A DNA stretch of 64,000 nucleotides from CBDFHB01 sp965250115 (GCA_965250115.1 CBDFNJ010000002.1:2356001-2420000); one strand, 5' to 3'; shown: positions 50,206 through 59,659, counted from the stretch's first letter. The notes: generated by a model not told the origin, from the letters alone. Numbers and translations: made by a program.

Positions 50206-50723
50206 CGACGGGCGCGCCACCACCAGAGCGCGACGACGAGAGGTCCAATCACCGCGACCTCTCGCGCCACGGCGAGCCAGTTGTGTAGCCCGAAGAGCTT
50301 CGCGAGCGTGCCTCTCCAGATATCGTCGAAGACGAGAACGGGTGCGATATAGAAATCGCGCGACAGGGGCCAGAAGAGCTCGATTCCGTAAGGGGCAGCC
50401 GTGTCCTTCGACAGCATGTCGAGCAGCAGGTGAGAGAGGTAGGCCGCGCCGAGAATCACGGCGTCCTTGAACGGCCGTCCCCGCCGCCACAGCCTCGCGG
50501 CGGCATATGCCGCAATCAAAAAAAATATGTTGAATCCGACGCTATGGGTGAAATAATGGTGATAGTTTTTACCGGCGAGAAACGAGATGCCGAAGTCGAT
50601 ATCGGGGAAACAGGCTGCGATGATCGAGAATACGAAAAGCCACGTATCTTCGAGCGGAGAGCGTTTCCCCGTTGCCACGAAGATGCCTGCTCCGGCCAGC
50701 GAGTGGGCGACGGGAGTTGGCAT
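50202..50723 (-). CDS. Membrane-bound metal-dependent hydrolase (YdjM/DUF457-like)
   Basis: A 173-residue integral protein starting at ATG 50723 (MPTPVAHSLAGAGIFVATGK). The metal-binding pattern is visible as HSLAGA, FPDIDFGISFL and YHHYFTHSVGF, then SHLLLDMLSKDTAAPYGIEL, with conserved His and Asp, in four or five membrane helices. Similar to YdjM, which in Escherichia coli is LexA-regulated; its reaction is unknown. It points away from recA. Convergent with the dehydrogenase gene. Confidence 0.85.
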   Translation of the reverse strand: MPTPVAHSLAGAGIFVATGKRSPLEDTWLFVFSIIAACFPDIDFGISFLAGKNYHHYFTHSVGFNIFFLIAAYAAARLWRRGRPFKDAVILGAAYLSHLLLDMLSKDTAAPYGIELFWPLSRDFYIAPVLVFDDIWRGTLAKLFGLHNWLAVAREVAVIGPLVVALWWWRARR

Positions 50724-50902
50724 GCGAGAGCCTAACATAGGCGTGAGCCGACCACATCCAGCGCTTCGTTGGTGGCGGAACGCTATATATGGTAGTCTCT
50801 CGCCAACTGGGAGGTTTCGGCCATCAAATCTCGTCTTGTCTAATCAGAGGGCGCGATCCAGTCAGGGTCGTCCCAGTATCCAACGGATCTGAAAGGAGAA
50901 TC

Positions 50903-52030
50903 ATGGCAGAAGACAAGGACGGACGAGCCCAAGCGATCGAGATCGCTTTGGGTCAGATCGAGAAACAATTCGGCAAGGGCTCGATCATGAAGCTGGGCTC
51001 GCGAGAGTCGCTGGATGTGCCGGCGATTCCGACTGGGTCCATCTCGATCGATGCGGCCCTCGGCGTGGGGGGGCTTCCGATGGGGCGCGTGACCGAGATC
51101 TTTGGCCCGGAATCCTCCGGCAAGACGACCCTTGCCCTACACGCGATCGCGAACGCGCAGAAGCGTGGCGGCATGGCCGCCTTCGTCGACGCCGAGCACG
51201 CGCTCGACGCCGTTTACGCCAAGGCCCTCGGGGTGAATACCGACGAGCTCCTCGTATCGCAGCCCGATAGCGGAGAGCAAGCGCTCGAGATTACCGAGGT
51301 ATTGATTCGGAGCGGTGCCGTCGACGTCGTTGTCGTCGACTCCGTTGCGGCTCTCGTGCCTCGGGCGGAGCTTGACGGCGAGATGGGCGACGCCCAGATG
51401 GGGCTTCAAGCGCGGCTCATGTCCCAAGCGATGCGCAAGCTTACCGCGATCACTTCGAAATCCAACACGTGCCTCATTTTCATCAATCAGATTCGCGAGA
51501 AGATCGGTGTCATGTTCGGCAATCCGGAGACAACGACCGGCGGTCGCGCGCTCAAATTCTACTCGTCCGTTCGTATCGATATCCGGCGTATCTCCTCCAT
51601 CAAGGACGGTGACGCCATCGTCGGCAACCGCACCCGGGTCAAAGTCGTGAAGAACAAGGTTGCCGCGCCGTTCCGCCAGGCGGAGTTCGACATCCTATAT
51701 GGGAAAGGCATCTCGCGAGAGGGCGATTTGCTCGACCTCGCGGTGGAGCGGAACATCATCGAGAAGAGCGGCGCCTGGTACTCTTATTCGAGCGAACGAA
51801 TCGGCCAGGGTCGCGAGAACGGTCGCCGCTTCCTCATGGAGAACCCGGACATCACCGGGAAGATCGAAGTCCAGGTGCGTCAGGACCTCGGGCTGACGAA
51901 GTCGCCTGGTGAGAATGACGAACCCGCCGCCAAAGCGTCCGGCGGCGAAGGTTCGGAGCCGACGGAGGCCGCCAAAAGTCCAAGAACCGGCCCACGCGCC
52001 GTCAAAGTGGCCGGAGGCCGCCGAGGCTAG
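50903..52030 (+). CDS. recA: Recombinase RecA
   Basis: A 375-residue RecA, complete. Walker A GPESSGKTTL at 68-77, VVVVDSVAALVPRAEL (Walker B and the L1 loop region), GLQARLMSQAMRKL, IFINQIREKIGVMFGNPETTTGG (L2 loop), and AEFDILYGKGISREGDLLDL are all present. The C-terminal tail is acidic and Pro/Gly-rich as usual. It catalyses ATP-dependent homologous strand exchange and LexA self-cleavage. AAAGGAG lies 4 bases before the ATG. I found no CTGT-N8-ACAG or GAAC-N4-GTTC SOS box in the 164 bp upstream. A terminator-like hairpin follows the stop. Confidence 0.98.
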   Translation: MAEDKDGRAQAIEIALGQIEKQFGKGSIMKLGSRESLDVPAIPTGSISIDAALGVGGLPMGRVTEIFGPESSGKTTLALHAIANAQKRGGMAAFVDAEHALDAVYAKALGVNTDELLVSQPDSGEQALEITEVLIRSGAVDVVVVDSVAALVPRAELDGEMGDAQMGLQARLMSQAMRKLTAITSKSNTCLIFINQIREKIGVMFGNPETTTGGRALKFYSSVRIDIRRISSIKDGDAIVGNRTRVKVVKNKVAAPFRQAEFDILYGKGISREGDLLDLAVERNIIEKSGAWYSYSSERIGQGRENGRRFLMENPDITGKIEVQVRQDLGLTKSPGENDEPAAKASGGEGSEPTEAAKSPRTGPRAVKVAGGRRG

Positions 52031-52045
52031 CCAACAAATAGCTTG

Positions 52046-52074
52046 ATCGGAGGTCCGACCGCAGGACCTCCGAT
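52046..52074 (+). terminator. Hairpin after recA
   Basis: ATCGGAGGTCC and GGACCTCCGAT pair perfectly over 11 bp with a 7-base loop. The following bases (CTCCCGTTGTCGTTG) are only modestly U-rich, so it may be a weak intrinsic terminator or a processing structure. Confidence 0.55.
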
Positions 52075-52096
52075 CTCCCGTTGTCGTTGCCAGTCC

Positions 52097-52124
52097 TTGA
52101 CTTTTCCCACCTCTAAGTTAGAAT
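52097..52124 (+). promoter_or_regulatory. Promoter of tRNA-Phe
   Basis: TTGACT at 52097-52102, a 16-bp spacer and TAGAAT at 52119-52124. Transcription should begin near 52131, nine bases ahead of the tRNA 5 prime end. Confidence 0.65.
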
Positions 52125-52139
52125 TCGGGGCTCCTCATT

Positions 52140-52215
52140 GCCGGGGTAGCTCAGTCGGTAGAGCGAAGGACTGAAAATCCTTGCGTCGCCAGTTCAATTC
52201 TGGCCCCCGGCACCA
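52140..52215 (+). tRNA. tRNA-Phe(GAA)
   Basis: A complete cloverleaf of 76 nt: acceptor GCCGGGG paired with CCCCGGC, D stem GCTC/GAGC, anticodon stem AAGGA/TCCTT around loop CTGAAAA (anticodon GAA, phenylalanine), T stem GCCAG/CTGGC with TTCAATT, discriminator A and an encoded CCA at 52213-52215. It is the target of a genomic island that duplicated its 3 prime 54 bp. Confidence 0.97.
52162..52215. repeat. attL, 3 prime half of tRNA-Phe
   Basis: The 54-bp core from AGCGAAGGACTGAAAATCC to the terminal GGCACCA is repeated without mismatch at 61781-61834. At this side it is part of the functional tRNA gene, as is usual for integrases that cut tRNA 3 prime ends. Confidence 0.92.
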
Positions 52216-52648
52216 GCATTTGACTGATATATAATGACTTGCTGTAAGTTTGTTCTACACACTATTACTCCAGAATACTCAGGAATTCCCCCTCGTATTT
52301 CCCCCTCGCCTAGAGCAACCTCGGACAGCGGTCTGAGAGCCTCTCACGGGGTAATCCTGGAAGCCTGAGAGGGATTTTGGATGCGGTCCGCGTGACTTCC
52401 TAGGCCATGGGAGAGGTGTAGCTAGCCCCTTCTTTGGAAAGCGAGAGATCTTCCCAGTCTAGAATAGTCAGGGGACCGTAAATGACAGAAACAAACCAGA
52501 AGTATGACGAGCCTTTCATCGGCGAGACCGTGATCAAACAGTTTCCACTATTTGGCGCAGGATGCAGATTTCTTTCGGCAACTGGCCGCGAAGACGGATG
52601 ACTTCGATAGAGTGCTGTTTTGCCGGACCGCTACCCTCTTATATGTCT
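52216..52648. other. Island left arm without recognisable genes
   Basis: A 433-bp stretch between attL and the ISL3 end. A short frame starting ATG 52482 (MTETNQKYDEPFIGETV) ends after 39 codons, and another fragment (ADFFRQLAAKTDDFDRVLF) reads in a different frame near 52560, both ending by the ISL3 boundary; they may be remnants of one gene. AATTCCCCCTC at 52284-52294 repeats a motif in the integrase tail near the other end (61705-61715). No function can be assigned. Confidence 0.5.
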
Positions 52649-54033
52649 GGGTCTACGCGGATTCGTGTGGGTTGAAAACTGCATTTCTGGGTAATGGCGG
52701 AAGGAAAGCCGCCACGATCTTCAGCTTGAGATATTCCTCGTCGCGATAGCCGTAGGCGCGTCGTTGCAGAACACGGATTTTGTTGTTGACCCCTTCAACT
52801 AGGCCGAGACTGACTTTGTTCTCCGGATGACAGTAGGAGGCGATACCATCCCAGTGGGACTCAATCATACCGGAGAACTTCTGGTACGGATGCAGGCGTT
52901 GCCATTTGAGGCTGTCTTTCCAACGAGTGAAAAAGGCGCGAGCGCCGCGTTCGGTGCGGTAATCCCAGAGTTGCCCGAAGGCCTCCTTCAAAATATAGGC
53001 GGTGTTCAGGCGCCGGTTGGCCTGGAGCAACTTTTTGAGTGCGCGGCGACCGTCTAGGCTCAGGTTCTCCCGCCGGGAAAGCAAAGTGTAACGCTGCCCC
53101 TTGATGTACGACCGGTCCTTGCCGCTGAGGCGTTTGTACTCACCGCGCCGGACCTCATCGAGGGCCTTTGACAGATGACGCATGATATGAAACTTGTCGA
53201 AGATGATCCGCGCATTAGGCGCGTTGTGAATCGCCGAGTTCCGGAAGGGCTTCCACATATCCATGGCGGCCAGCTTGATACGGGCGCTTTTCTTTCCGCC
53301 CAACGCCTTGAAGAACAAATCGATGTCGGTTTCTTTGCGACCCTCACCGCCCACCCAGATGGGACGCGCCCGCTCCAGGTCGCTGACAATGACGCGATAG
53401 TTATGTCCCTTGCGGATGGAGATCTCATCGACACCGATGGCCCGAGGCGCCGGTAGCCCCGCCCGGTCGACCTGCTCTTGCATGTAGAGCGTATCCAGAG
53501 CCTTCACCGTACCGTGGTGCAGACGTTCCATCTCGGCCACCGCCTTGTTCGGCATATCCCGGCACAGCTTGCCCACATGCGTCGCAAAACGCTGGGTGTA
53601 GCGCGAGTTGTTCGCCAGCCAGTCTTAGGTGTTCTACATGCACACCGCCGCACCCAGAACAGTTGACGCGCCAACGCTCGTATTCCAAATAGATCCGCCA
53701 GCCTGCCAACGACAGGTCGCGGACCCGGCACACTTGCTTGTCATAGCGCCCCCGGCACCGTTGCCCACAGTAAGAGCACACAGCTGTTTTTTTCGCCTCT
53801 TGAGCTGGATGACGCGGGCGTATCGGTCACCGAATAGACCCTTCAATCCGGCACCAACCACGAAACCTGGCAGCGCAAACAGCGAGCGGATCGACTGGGA
53901 ATTTTTCACTCGGTTAGCCTATCCTAAAAATGGACCACTTTTCAGCACCTGATGAAGTACTCGATACCTTTTCCACACAATGAGTTACACTGTTTTTCCG
54001 TCAGGACTTACCCACACGAATCCGCGTTAACCC
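52649..54033 (-). mobile_element. ISL3-family element, degenerate
   Basis: Ends GGGTCTACGCGGATTCGTGT (52649) and, complemented, GGGTTAACGCGGATTCGTGT (54033), a near-perfect inverted repeat of the ISL3 type. The single transposase gene has two frameshifts. I found no 8-bp target duplication at these ends. Confidence 0.8.
52653..53909 (-). pseudogene. ISL3-family transposase with two frameshifts
   Basis: Three frames in succession make one transposase of about 400 residues. The N-terminal piece from about 53909 gives GLKGLFGDRYARVIQLKRRKK. A second frame to about 53625 gives the zinc-finger part CSYCGQRCRGRYDKQVC and VNCSGCGGVHVEHL. The main frame, from about 53610 to 52653, holds WLANNSRYTQRFATHVGKLC, LPAPRAIGVDEISIRKGHNY (catalytic Asp), AAMDMWKPFRNSAIHNAPNA and RTERGARAFFTRWKD, then GLVEGVNNKIRVLQRRAYGY. 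The shifts are near 53790 and 53620. ISL3 DDE pattern is recognisable. The product is not expressed as such, unless supplied by a related element. Confidence 0.85.
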
Positions 54034-54040
54034 AAAAAAC

Positions 54041-54874
54041 TTATGTGCTCGTGAACGCGAGCACGACGACCACCACCCAGGCAGTCCAGACGCGAAGCGG
54101 GCTTTCGGCGATCGCCTCCGTCGATCCGTCCGTGAGCCTTTGGATACGGCGCTTCAAAAGCCCCTTCCGTTCGACGAGGTGCGCAGTCAGCATCTCGGGA
54201 ACGAACCGCCCCTCACTCTTCGCGAATCGATAGGCTTTGAGAAGGGCGCTGGCAAGAGCCTCTGGCTTTCTGGTAACGCGAGCCGCGAGCTCGTCGCACG
54301 CGGGCTCCTCCTCGCTCGCCAGCAGCCGACCCACCGCGAAGCTCGTGGGGTTCAGCCAGTTCAGCGGCCGCAACCACACCGGGTCGCAGCATCCACGTGG
54401 GCGATTGAGCGCGAGATGGGCCACCTCGTGCGCCAGGACACCCTCGAGTTCTTCGTCATCGAGCTCTTCCACAAGTGGCGCCGGCAGCAGGAGCGCGGGA
54501 CGATTTCCATCAACGATAGCCACCGACGTCCGATCTCGGCTTTCGAAGACTTCCGGCACAGGTACTTTGTCTCTGACCCGAAATCCCCCGCAGCTCACCT
54601 GACCCTTCGTTTCGAAGCCCTGCATGACATCCTGGAGCGCGTTCCAAGAACGAGCGCCCTCAGCGGCCGGTTGCGCACCTTGGAGCAAACGTGATGTCAC
54701 GCGCGATCGCACGAAAGGAGAAGCAAGCACTTGCAGTCCCAGGAGCAAGAGAAATACTGGTGCGATCGTAGCGAAGTCGATGGCGTTGGCTTGAAGGGCT
54801 CGCCATGTTCCGACTGGGAAGGGGGATGTGTCCCGAGGTCCGTGGAAAAAGAACGGCGCCCTCCACTCCGTCAT
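54041..54874 (-). CDS. M56/M48-like membrane metallopeptidase, N-terminally truncated
   Basis: A 277-residue frame. Residues 30-55 form one membrane helix (ATIAPVFLLLLGLQVLASPFV), followed by a peptidase domain: VFESRDRTSVAIVDGNRPALLLPAPL, then LEGVLAHEVAHLALNRPRG with the zinc motif HExxH, and ASEEEPACDELAARVTRKPEALASAL with the third ligand Glu. It ends with a hydrophobic helix VWTAWVVVVVLAFTS. Full-length BlaR1/M56 proteins have three or four helices before the peptidase, so the 5 prime part was likely lost at the IS256 junction. The 3 prime end lies 8 bp from the ISL3 end. It is the sole identifiable cargo; function in signalling is conjecture. Confidence 0.65.
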   Translation of the reverse strand: MTEWRAPFFFHGPRDTSPFPVGTWRALQANAIDFATIAPVFLLLLGLQVLASPFVRSRVTSRLLQGAQPAAEGARSWNALQDVMQGFETKGQVSCGGFRVRDKVPVPEVFESRDRTSVAIVDGNRPALLLPAPLVEELDDEELEGVLAHEVAHLALNRPRGCCDPVWLRPLNWLNPTSFAVGRLLASEEEPACDELAARVTRKPEALASALLKAYRFAKSEGRFVPEMLTAHLVERKGLLKRRIQRLTDGSTEAIAESPLRVWTAWVVVVVLAFTST

Positions 54875-54886
54875 CAGGGTATCAGA

Positions 54887-56095
54887 TCAGGCGGCAACCT
54901 CCGCGTGTTCGAGAACCTCGCTCAGACGTTGGTAGCCGTCGATGCGTCGTAGTTGAATCTGGCCAGAGGCGATAAGCCCAAACAGCAAAGCGACCGCGGA
55001 CTCCTCGCTGGAGAATGACGCTTGGGTTTTCGTCCGGCGTCGAAACTCGCGGTTGAGATTCTCCAGAGCACTGGTCGTTCGAATCGATTTCCACATGGCA
55101 CGAGGGAATTCATAGAAGGTCAGCAGCTGATTACCGGCCTCCTCTAGGCTTCGGACGACGGCCGGCGCGAGAGGCGTCCACTTGGCGACGAGCTCGTCAT
55201 AGGCTTTGCGAGCATCGATCCCGTTCTTGGCGTAGACGATCCGGTTGTAGTCACGCCGGAGCTCACGGCGTGCGTGCGCCGGGCAATGTTGGAGCAAGTT
55301 GGCGCGCTTGTGCTCGGTACATCGCTGCAACCGGCACCCCGGCCACTTCTCCAGCGCTTTCGTCAGCCCCTTGTGGCCGTCGCTGATCACTAGCTTGGGA
55401 GCCCGGAGTCCTCAAGCCTGGAGTCCCTCCAGCACGGAGCCCCAATGCGTCGAGGCTTCGCTCACCGCCAGACGCAATGACAACAGACGTTTCTGCCCGT
55501 CTGGCGCGACCCCGAGCGCGACCAGTACGGGTACGCTGATCACACGTTTCGCCATCCGCACTTTCAGGTGGAAGCCGTCCAGGTAAACGATCGCGTAGAC
55601 CTCCTCGCTGAGAGCACGGTTCTGCCATTCCTCGAAGCGCTCCTTCAGCCGGCTAACCACGCGAGACACCGCGCTCTTCGATAGGTGCTCCTCACCGAGC
55701 AGTGGTTTCAGCGCTTTGCGGATCCGGCGGCTATTCGCGCCCGACAAGTAGGTCCCCAAGATCGCCTCGTCGACCTCACGAGTCCGGCGCGCGTACCGGG
55801 GCAACAGCTCGCTCCTGAACTCTGTCGTTTCTCCCGTTTCCTCGTCTCGCACGCGGGCTCGTGGCACCCGGAGCTCGCGAGTTCCCACCGACGTCGTCAC
55901 GCGACGGGTTTCGGCTCCGTTGCGATATCCACGGCGGTCTTCCGCACGCTCGTAGCTACCACACCCCAGCGCTTGGTCGACTTCTTCCTCGAGCACGACC
56001 TCGATTGCCTCCAGTACCCGCTTACGCAGCCGAAGTTGGACGAACTCCCGGTACTCGCTTACAGACTCCTTCGATATGGTAGTAGGCTTCTTCAT
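54887..56095 (-). pseudogene. IS256-family transposase with an in-frame opal codon
   Basis: One frame of 402 sense codons broken only by TGA at 55412-55414. Before it: MKKPTTISKESVSEYREFVQ, IVYLDGFHLKVRMAKRV (catalytic Asp) and SVLEGLQA; after it: GLRAPKLVISDGHKGLTKAL (second Asp), RCTEHKRANLLQHC and TTSALENLNREFRRRTKTQ (Glu). Relatives read GLQARGLRAP, so CGA to TGA at one base explains it. It is distinct in sequence from the IS256 element at 22845. Terminal repeats were not resolved; its 5 prime side abuts the IS21 copy at 56191. Confidence 0.85.
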
Positions 56096-56341
56096 GGCGT
56101 AATCCTCCTCCTCGCCTTTCCAGGCGCGGTTTCGTTTTTCTTAACCGGAGGTTACGCCATTCTTATTTCCACGGGAAGCGGGACGGATCCTGTTTTTGTC
56201 CACTCGGCCTGGCCCATTTCGCTCATCTAAAATGGCCCACCTTAAGTTATTGATTCTTAAAGAACGAACGTAACAAAGTCCCTTTCCCTTATCCTGCGGC
56301 CGGAACGAACGTGCAGGCCGCCCCGAGTGAAAACACAGCTC

Positions 56342-57115
56342 TCATGCCTTTGGAACCGCGTTCTTGCTGCGGACGGTGCGGCGGAAGCGGTAGGACTCGG
56401 AGCCGGTCTCGAGGATGTGCGCCTGGTCCGTGACACGATCGAGCAGCGCCTTGCACAGCCGGGCGTTCGTGAACACCTGAGTCCATTCGGAGAACGGGAG
56501 ATTCGTCGTGATCACGAGCGCGGCGGTCTCGCTTCGCTCCGAGATCACCTGGAACAACAGCTCGGCGCCGACGTCGGCGAGCGGGACGTAACCAAGCTCG
56601 TCGATGCACAGCAACTCGAAGCGGGCATAGCGTCGGATGATGCGCGACAGCTCGTGCTCTTGTCTCGCCTCGACGAGCTCGTTGACGAGTCTCGATGCGG
56701 TGGTGAAGCGGACCCGGCGACGTTGCTGACACGCGGCCACACACAACGCTCTCGCCAGGTGGGTCTTACCCGTCCCCGCGTCGCCGAGGAAGATGACCGG
56801 CTGCGCTCGGTCGATGTAGTGACCCTCCGCGAGCTCTTTTATCCGGCGGCCCGAGACCTTGGGCGACTGTGAGAAGTCGAACTCGTCAACGGTCTTCGTC
56901 CGCGGTAGTTGTGCTTCTTTCAATCGTCTCTGAACCGCTCGGTGTTCGCGTTCCTCGACCTCGGCGCTGAGCAGGACGTCGAGGTACCGGACGTGGCTTT
57001 GCTTGTCGCACCATGCTTGCTCCGCTAGCTTGTGGAACTGGCTCGCCACGGTCGGCATGCGCAGCGTCTTGCAGTGCTGACGGATGGTGCCGACCTCGAC
57101 GCTTCGCGCGCTCAC
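56342..57115 (-). CDS. istB: IstB-like AAA+ ATPase of IS21 (copy 1)
   Basis: A 257-residue helper ATPase. Walker A is VIFLGDAGTGKTHLARAL, Walker B ELLCIDELGYVPLADVGAEL, and the sensor region VITTNLPFSEWTQVF. It controls target DNA and regulates the IstA transposase. ATG start overlaps the istA stop (ATGA), the normal IS21 coupling. All motifs are intact. An almost identical copy lies in the second element, fused to IstA. Confidence 0.93.
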   Translation of the reverse strand: MSARSVEVGTIRQHCKTLRMPTVASQFHKLAEQAWCDKQSHVRYLDVLLSAEVEEREHRAVQRRLKEAQLPRTKTVDEFDFSQSPKVSGRRIKELAEGHYIDRAQPVIFLGDAGTGKTHLARALCVAACQQRRRVRFTTASRLVNELVEARQEHELSRIIRRYARFELLCIDELGYVPLADVGAELLFQVISERSETAALVITTNLPFSEWTQVFTNARLCKALLDRVTDQAHILETGSESYRFRRTVRSKNAVPKA

Positions 57116-58653
57116 GGGTTCACCTCCGTGATGAGCTCGTTGTAGTGACTCACGCCCGGCGCAGCTCGTTCGTAGCGCGCAAGGTGTCCAAGCTCGACAT
57201 CGTCCAGGCTACGCTCGGGGTTCCGTTGTAGCGACGCGGTATCGAGGAGATGGCGAAGCGCTTCGAGATCGGTGCACCCGAGCTCGAGGGCGTGGGCGAC
57301 GGTCTCACGAAGCTTGTCGTATCCGTGCTTGCGCCCTAGCTGGATGAGCTCCACCATCTGGCGCGTGCCATCGAGCTTGCCGTGGCGACGGTTCAGCTTC
57401 GCCCACAGCTCGTCATAGCTTGCGGGCCATCGTCCTTTCGCGCGCCACTGCGCAAGCGGCGTCGAGCCCGCAAGGGCACCGGGCTTACGCTCCAAGACAT
57501 CGAGATAGTGCTCGAGCTCGTAAAGCGACCGGTTCCGGTCGTAGCAGCGCTCGTGCTGTGCCATCACGCGGCCGTCCCGCCACGCCTCGACGGCCAGCGG
57601 CAGCAGCTTCACCATCACCCGCTGGCCCGGCTTCAAGGGCGTCGAGTACCAGTTCGTGCCGGCCCGAACGCAGCCTCTCTTGTCCACCGTCGTGCAGCGC
57701 TTCTCCTCGAGCTCGAAGCCCTCGTCGGCCATCGGGAGTAGGTGCACTCGCTCGCGCTCCATTGCCGCGCCCACCGCGTGTTCCTTGCCAGCGATGTGGC
57801 GCGTGTTCTCTTCGAGGCAGCGACCACGCAAGTACGCGTTGAGCTCATCCCAATCATCGAACTCCGGTACCGGCGTCCAGTGGTTGCGGCGGAAGTAGCC
57901 CACCTCGCTTTCTACACCGCCTTTCTCGTTTCCTCGAGCCGGATTGCAGAACTCGGAGTCGAATCCCCAGTGCGAGCGAAACGCCACGAAAGCTTCAGTC
58001 TGACGACGTTGGTAGCCTCGCAAGATCTTGGAAACCGCAAGGGTCAGGTTGTCGTAGCGCATTCGACGAAACACGCCACCGAAGAACTCGAACGCCTTCT
58101 CCTGCGCCTCGAAGAACGCCTGCTGCGTCGCGCGGGGATAGCCTCGATGGAATGCGCCCCCGCCGGCCATGCTCCGTACCACCAACGTTTGCACCTTCGT
58201 CAGCTCGCCACCGATCCGGGCGTGCGACTCGTACCAGTCCACCTGAGCTTCATCGCCCCACGCGTAGCTTTGCGGGATGAACACCTCCGCATGCTTCAAG
58301 CCGAGCTCACGCTTGCGCCGTCCAACGTACCGGCAAACCGTCGATTCGCCTACTTCGTGATTCGGGTAGCTCTCTCGCAGTCGATCCCAGATGCGACGCG
58401 CGGTGTGACGCTGCTTGCGTGGTTCGTGTCTGTCGGACTCGAGGATCGCGTCGATGAAATCCCGGACCGGGCCGAGCTTCGGGCTCTCTCGCGGCGTGGG
58501 CTTTCGCTCCGGCGGCATCGCGCTACGCAATGCGTCACGCACCATCCGGCGGTGCACTCCGAACTTCTTCGCTACCCCAACTATCGTCCCGACTCCGTGT
58601 TCGTACTCTCGACGCATCTGCTCGAACAATCGCACTTTGGCGCACCTTTCCAA
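57112..58653 (-). CDS. istA: IS21 transposase IstA (copy 1)
   Basis: A 513-residue DDE transposase from TTG 58653 (GGAGAGGAGGC ahead of it). The N-terminal helix-turn-helix reads YEHGVGTIVGVAKKFGVHRRMVRDAL; the first catalytic Asp is in AWGDEAQVDWYESHARI, the second about RMRYDNLTLAVSKIL, and the Glu in CNPARGNEKGGVESEVGYF. The Mu-type C-terminal domain follows from about 310 (YSTPLKPGQRVMVKLLPLAVE). Complete and likely functional with IstB, which overlaps by 4 bp. The second copy differs by one residue in the shared part (ENTRHIAGK versus ENKRHIAGK). Confidence 0.93.
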   Translation of the reverse strand: MERCAKVRLFEQMRREYEHGVGTIVGVAKKFGVHRRMVRDALRSAMPPERKPTPRESPKLGPVRDFIDAILESDRHEPRKQRHTARRIWDRLRESYPNHEVGESTVCRYVGRRKRELGLKHAEVFIPQSYAWGDEAQVDWYESHARIGGELTKVQTLVVRSMAGGGAFHRGYPRATQQAFFEAQEKAFEFFGGVFRRMRYDNLTLAVSKILRGYQRRQTEAFVAFRSHWGFDSEFCNPARGNEKGGVESEVGYFRRNHWTPVPEFDDWDELNAYLRGRCLEENTRHIAGKEHAVGAAMERERVHLLPMADEGFELEEKRCTTVDKRGCVRAGTNWYSTPLKPGQRVMVKLLPLAVEAWRDGRVMAQHERCYDRNRSLYELEHYLDVLERKPGALAGSTPLAQWRAKGRWPASYDELWAKLNRRHGKLDGTRQMVELIQLGRKHGYDKLRETVAHALELGCTDLEALRHLLDTASLQRNPERSLDDVELGHLARYERAAPGVSHYNELITEVNP

Positions 58654-58756
58654 CCGATGCCTCCTCTCCGGGCGTTCGCCCGGTGAAGGCTATCGGTCCG
58701 ATACAGGTGGGCCAAATCTAATGAGCGAAATGGGCCAATTTAGAGTAGCGAACACA

Positions 58757-59556
58757 CGAGCCTGCGATCTATTCCTAAAGTCCCTTGAAGCGAATCCGAA
58801 GCAACACACAAAGACCTTCTATGAACAATGCATCCGACAGTTGAAAGGTGAGGATTCCAAGGGTAAGCAGACAACGCGAACGGAATTCACGGGCAAGCGA
58901 CTGGCCGACATAACGAAATTCGGTGTAGAGACATACAAAAGAAAGCGCGCCAAGGTAGCTCGGGTTCGGGCCAACCGAGAGCTAGTGACATTGAAACGTA
59001 TTTACAACTTCATGATTGATGCGGAGAAGTTTGATGGACGTAATCCCGTCAAAGGTATCAAGCTACTTCCAGAGCCAAAGGAGAGGTTGATCTTTCTGGA
59101 GCACGATGAGGAAGAGACGCTCCTGTCGGCTTGTGGAGAACCTCTGCGAACGATATTGATTCTAGGTATCTACTGCGGACTTCGAATCCAGGCAGAGGCA
59201 CTCACACTCCAATGGCGATCCGTTGATCTCAAAAAAAATAGACTCACCATCGAGAGCGCCTATGCAAAGAATCACGAGAGCCGGACTATTCCACTAAACG
59301 CAAAGGCTAGGGAAGCTCTCGTAGCTCATCGAGAACGGTCTGGCTCGACTGGACACAATGATCCCGTGTTCGTGGCCAAGCTCGGTACTCCCCTGAAGGC
59401 CATCCGCAGTGTGTTCGAACGAGTGCGGGATAAGGCTGGAGTACGAAAGGAAGTGACGCTCCACACGATGCGCCATACCTTTGCGAGTCGTCTCGTGATG
59501 GCTGGCGTTGATCTTCGAACCGTGATGGAGCTAGGCGGATGGTCTTCGATGAGGAT
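58757..59556 (+). pseudogene. Tyrosine integrase, main fragment (island integrase)
   Basis: A 266-codon part of a phage-type integrase. The SAM-like core-binding region starts in the middle (FLKSLEANPKQHTKTFYEQCIRQL, VRANRELVTLKRIYNFMI), so the N-terminus is missing where IS21 copy 1 ends. The catalytic domain contains ILGIYCGLRIQAEALTLQW (first Arg), the NHESRTIPLN block, and LHTMRHTFASRLVMAGVD (HxxR). It breaks at GGWSSMR, where IS21 copy 2 begins. The missing Tyr-containing end lies at 61639-61750. Lower G+C than the host genes. It once integrated the island at tRNA-Phe; it cannot now act. Confidence 0.9.
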
Positions 59557-59659
59557 TGTGTTCGCTACTCTAAATTGGCCCATTTCGCTCATTAGATTTG
59601 GCCCACCTGTATCGGACCGATAGCCTTCACCGGGCGAACGCCCGGAGAGGAGGCATCGG

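Larger units (their letters stand above)
56191..58756 (-). mobile_element. IS21-family element, copy 1 (complete)
   Basis: A 2566-bp element reading on the minus strand. Both ends start TG (TGTTTTTGTCCACTCGGCC at 56191; TGTGTTCGCTACTCTAAAT at the other end, complemented from 58756), and after exactly 19 bases each contains TGGCCCATTTCGCTCAT and then TGGCCCACCT, the multiple terminal repeats of IS21. It carries istA and istB overlapping by 4 bp. No target duplication matches at its two ends, so one flank was deleted after insertion; the integrase 5 prime part is missing on the right. Confidence 0.88.

Noticed and set aside
50739..50902. SOS box upstream of recA
   Set aside because: Neither CTGT-N8-ACAG nor a GAAC-N4-GTTC pattern is present; other LexA motifs cannot be judged.
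52640..54042. 8-bp target duplication of the ISL3 element
   Set aside because: Flanking bases do not match on either side at the scored ends.
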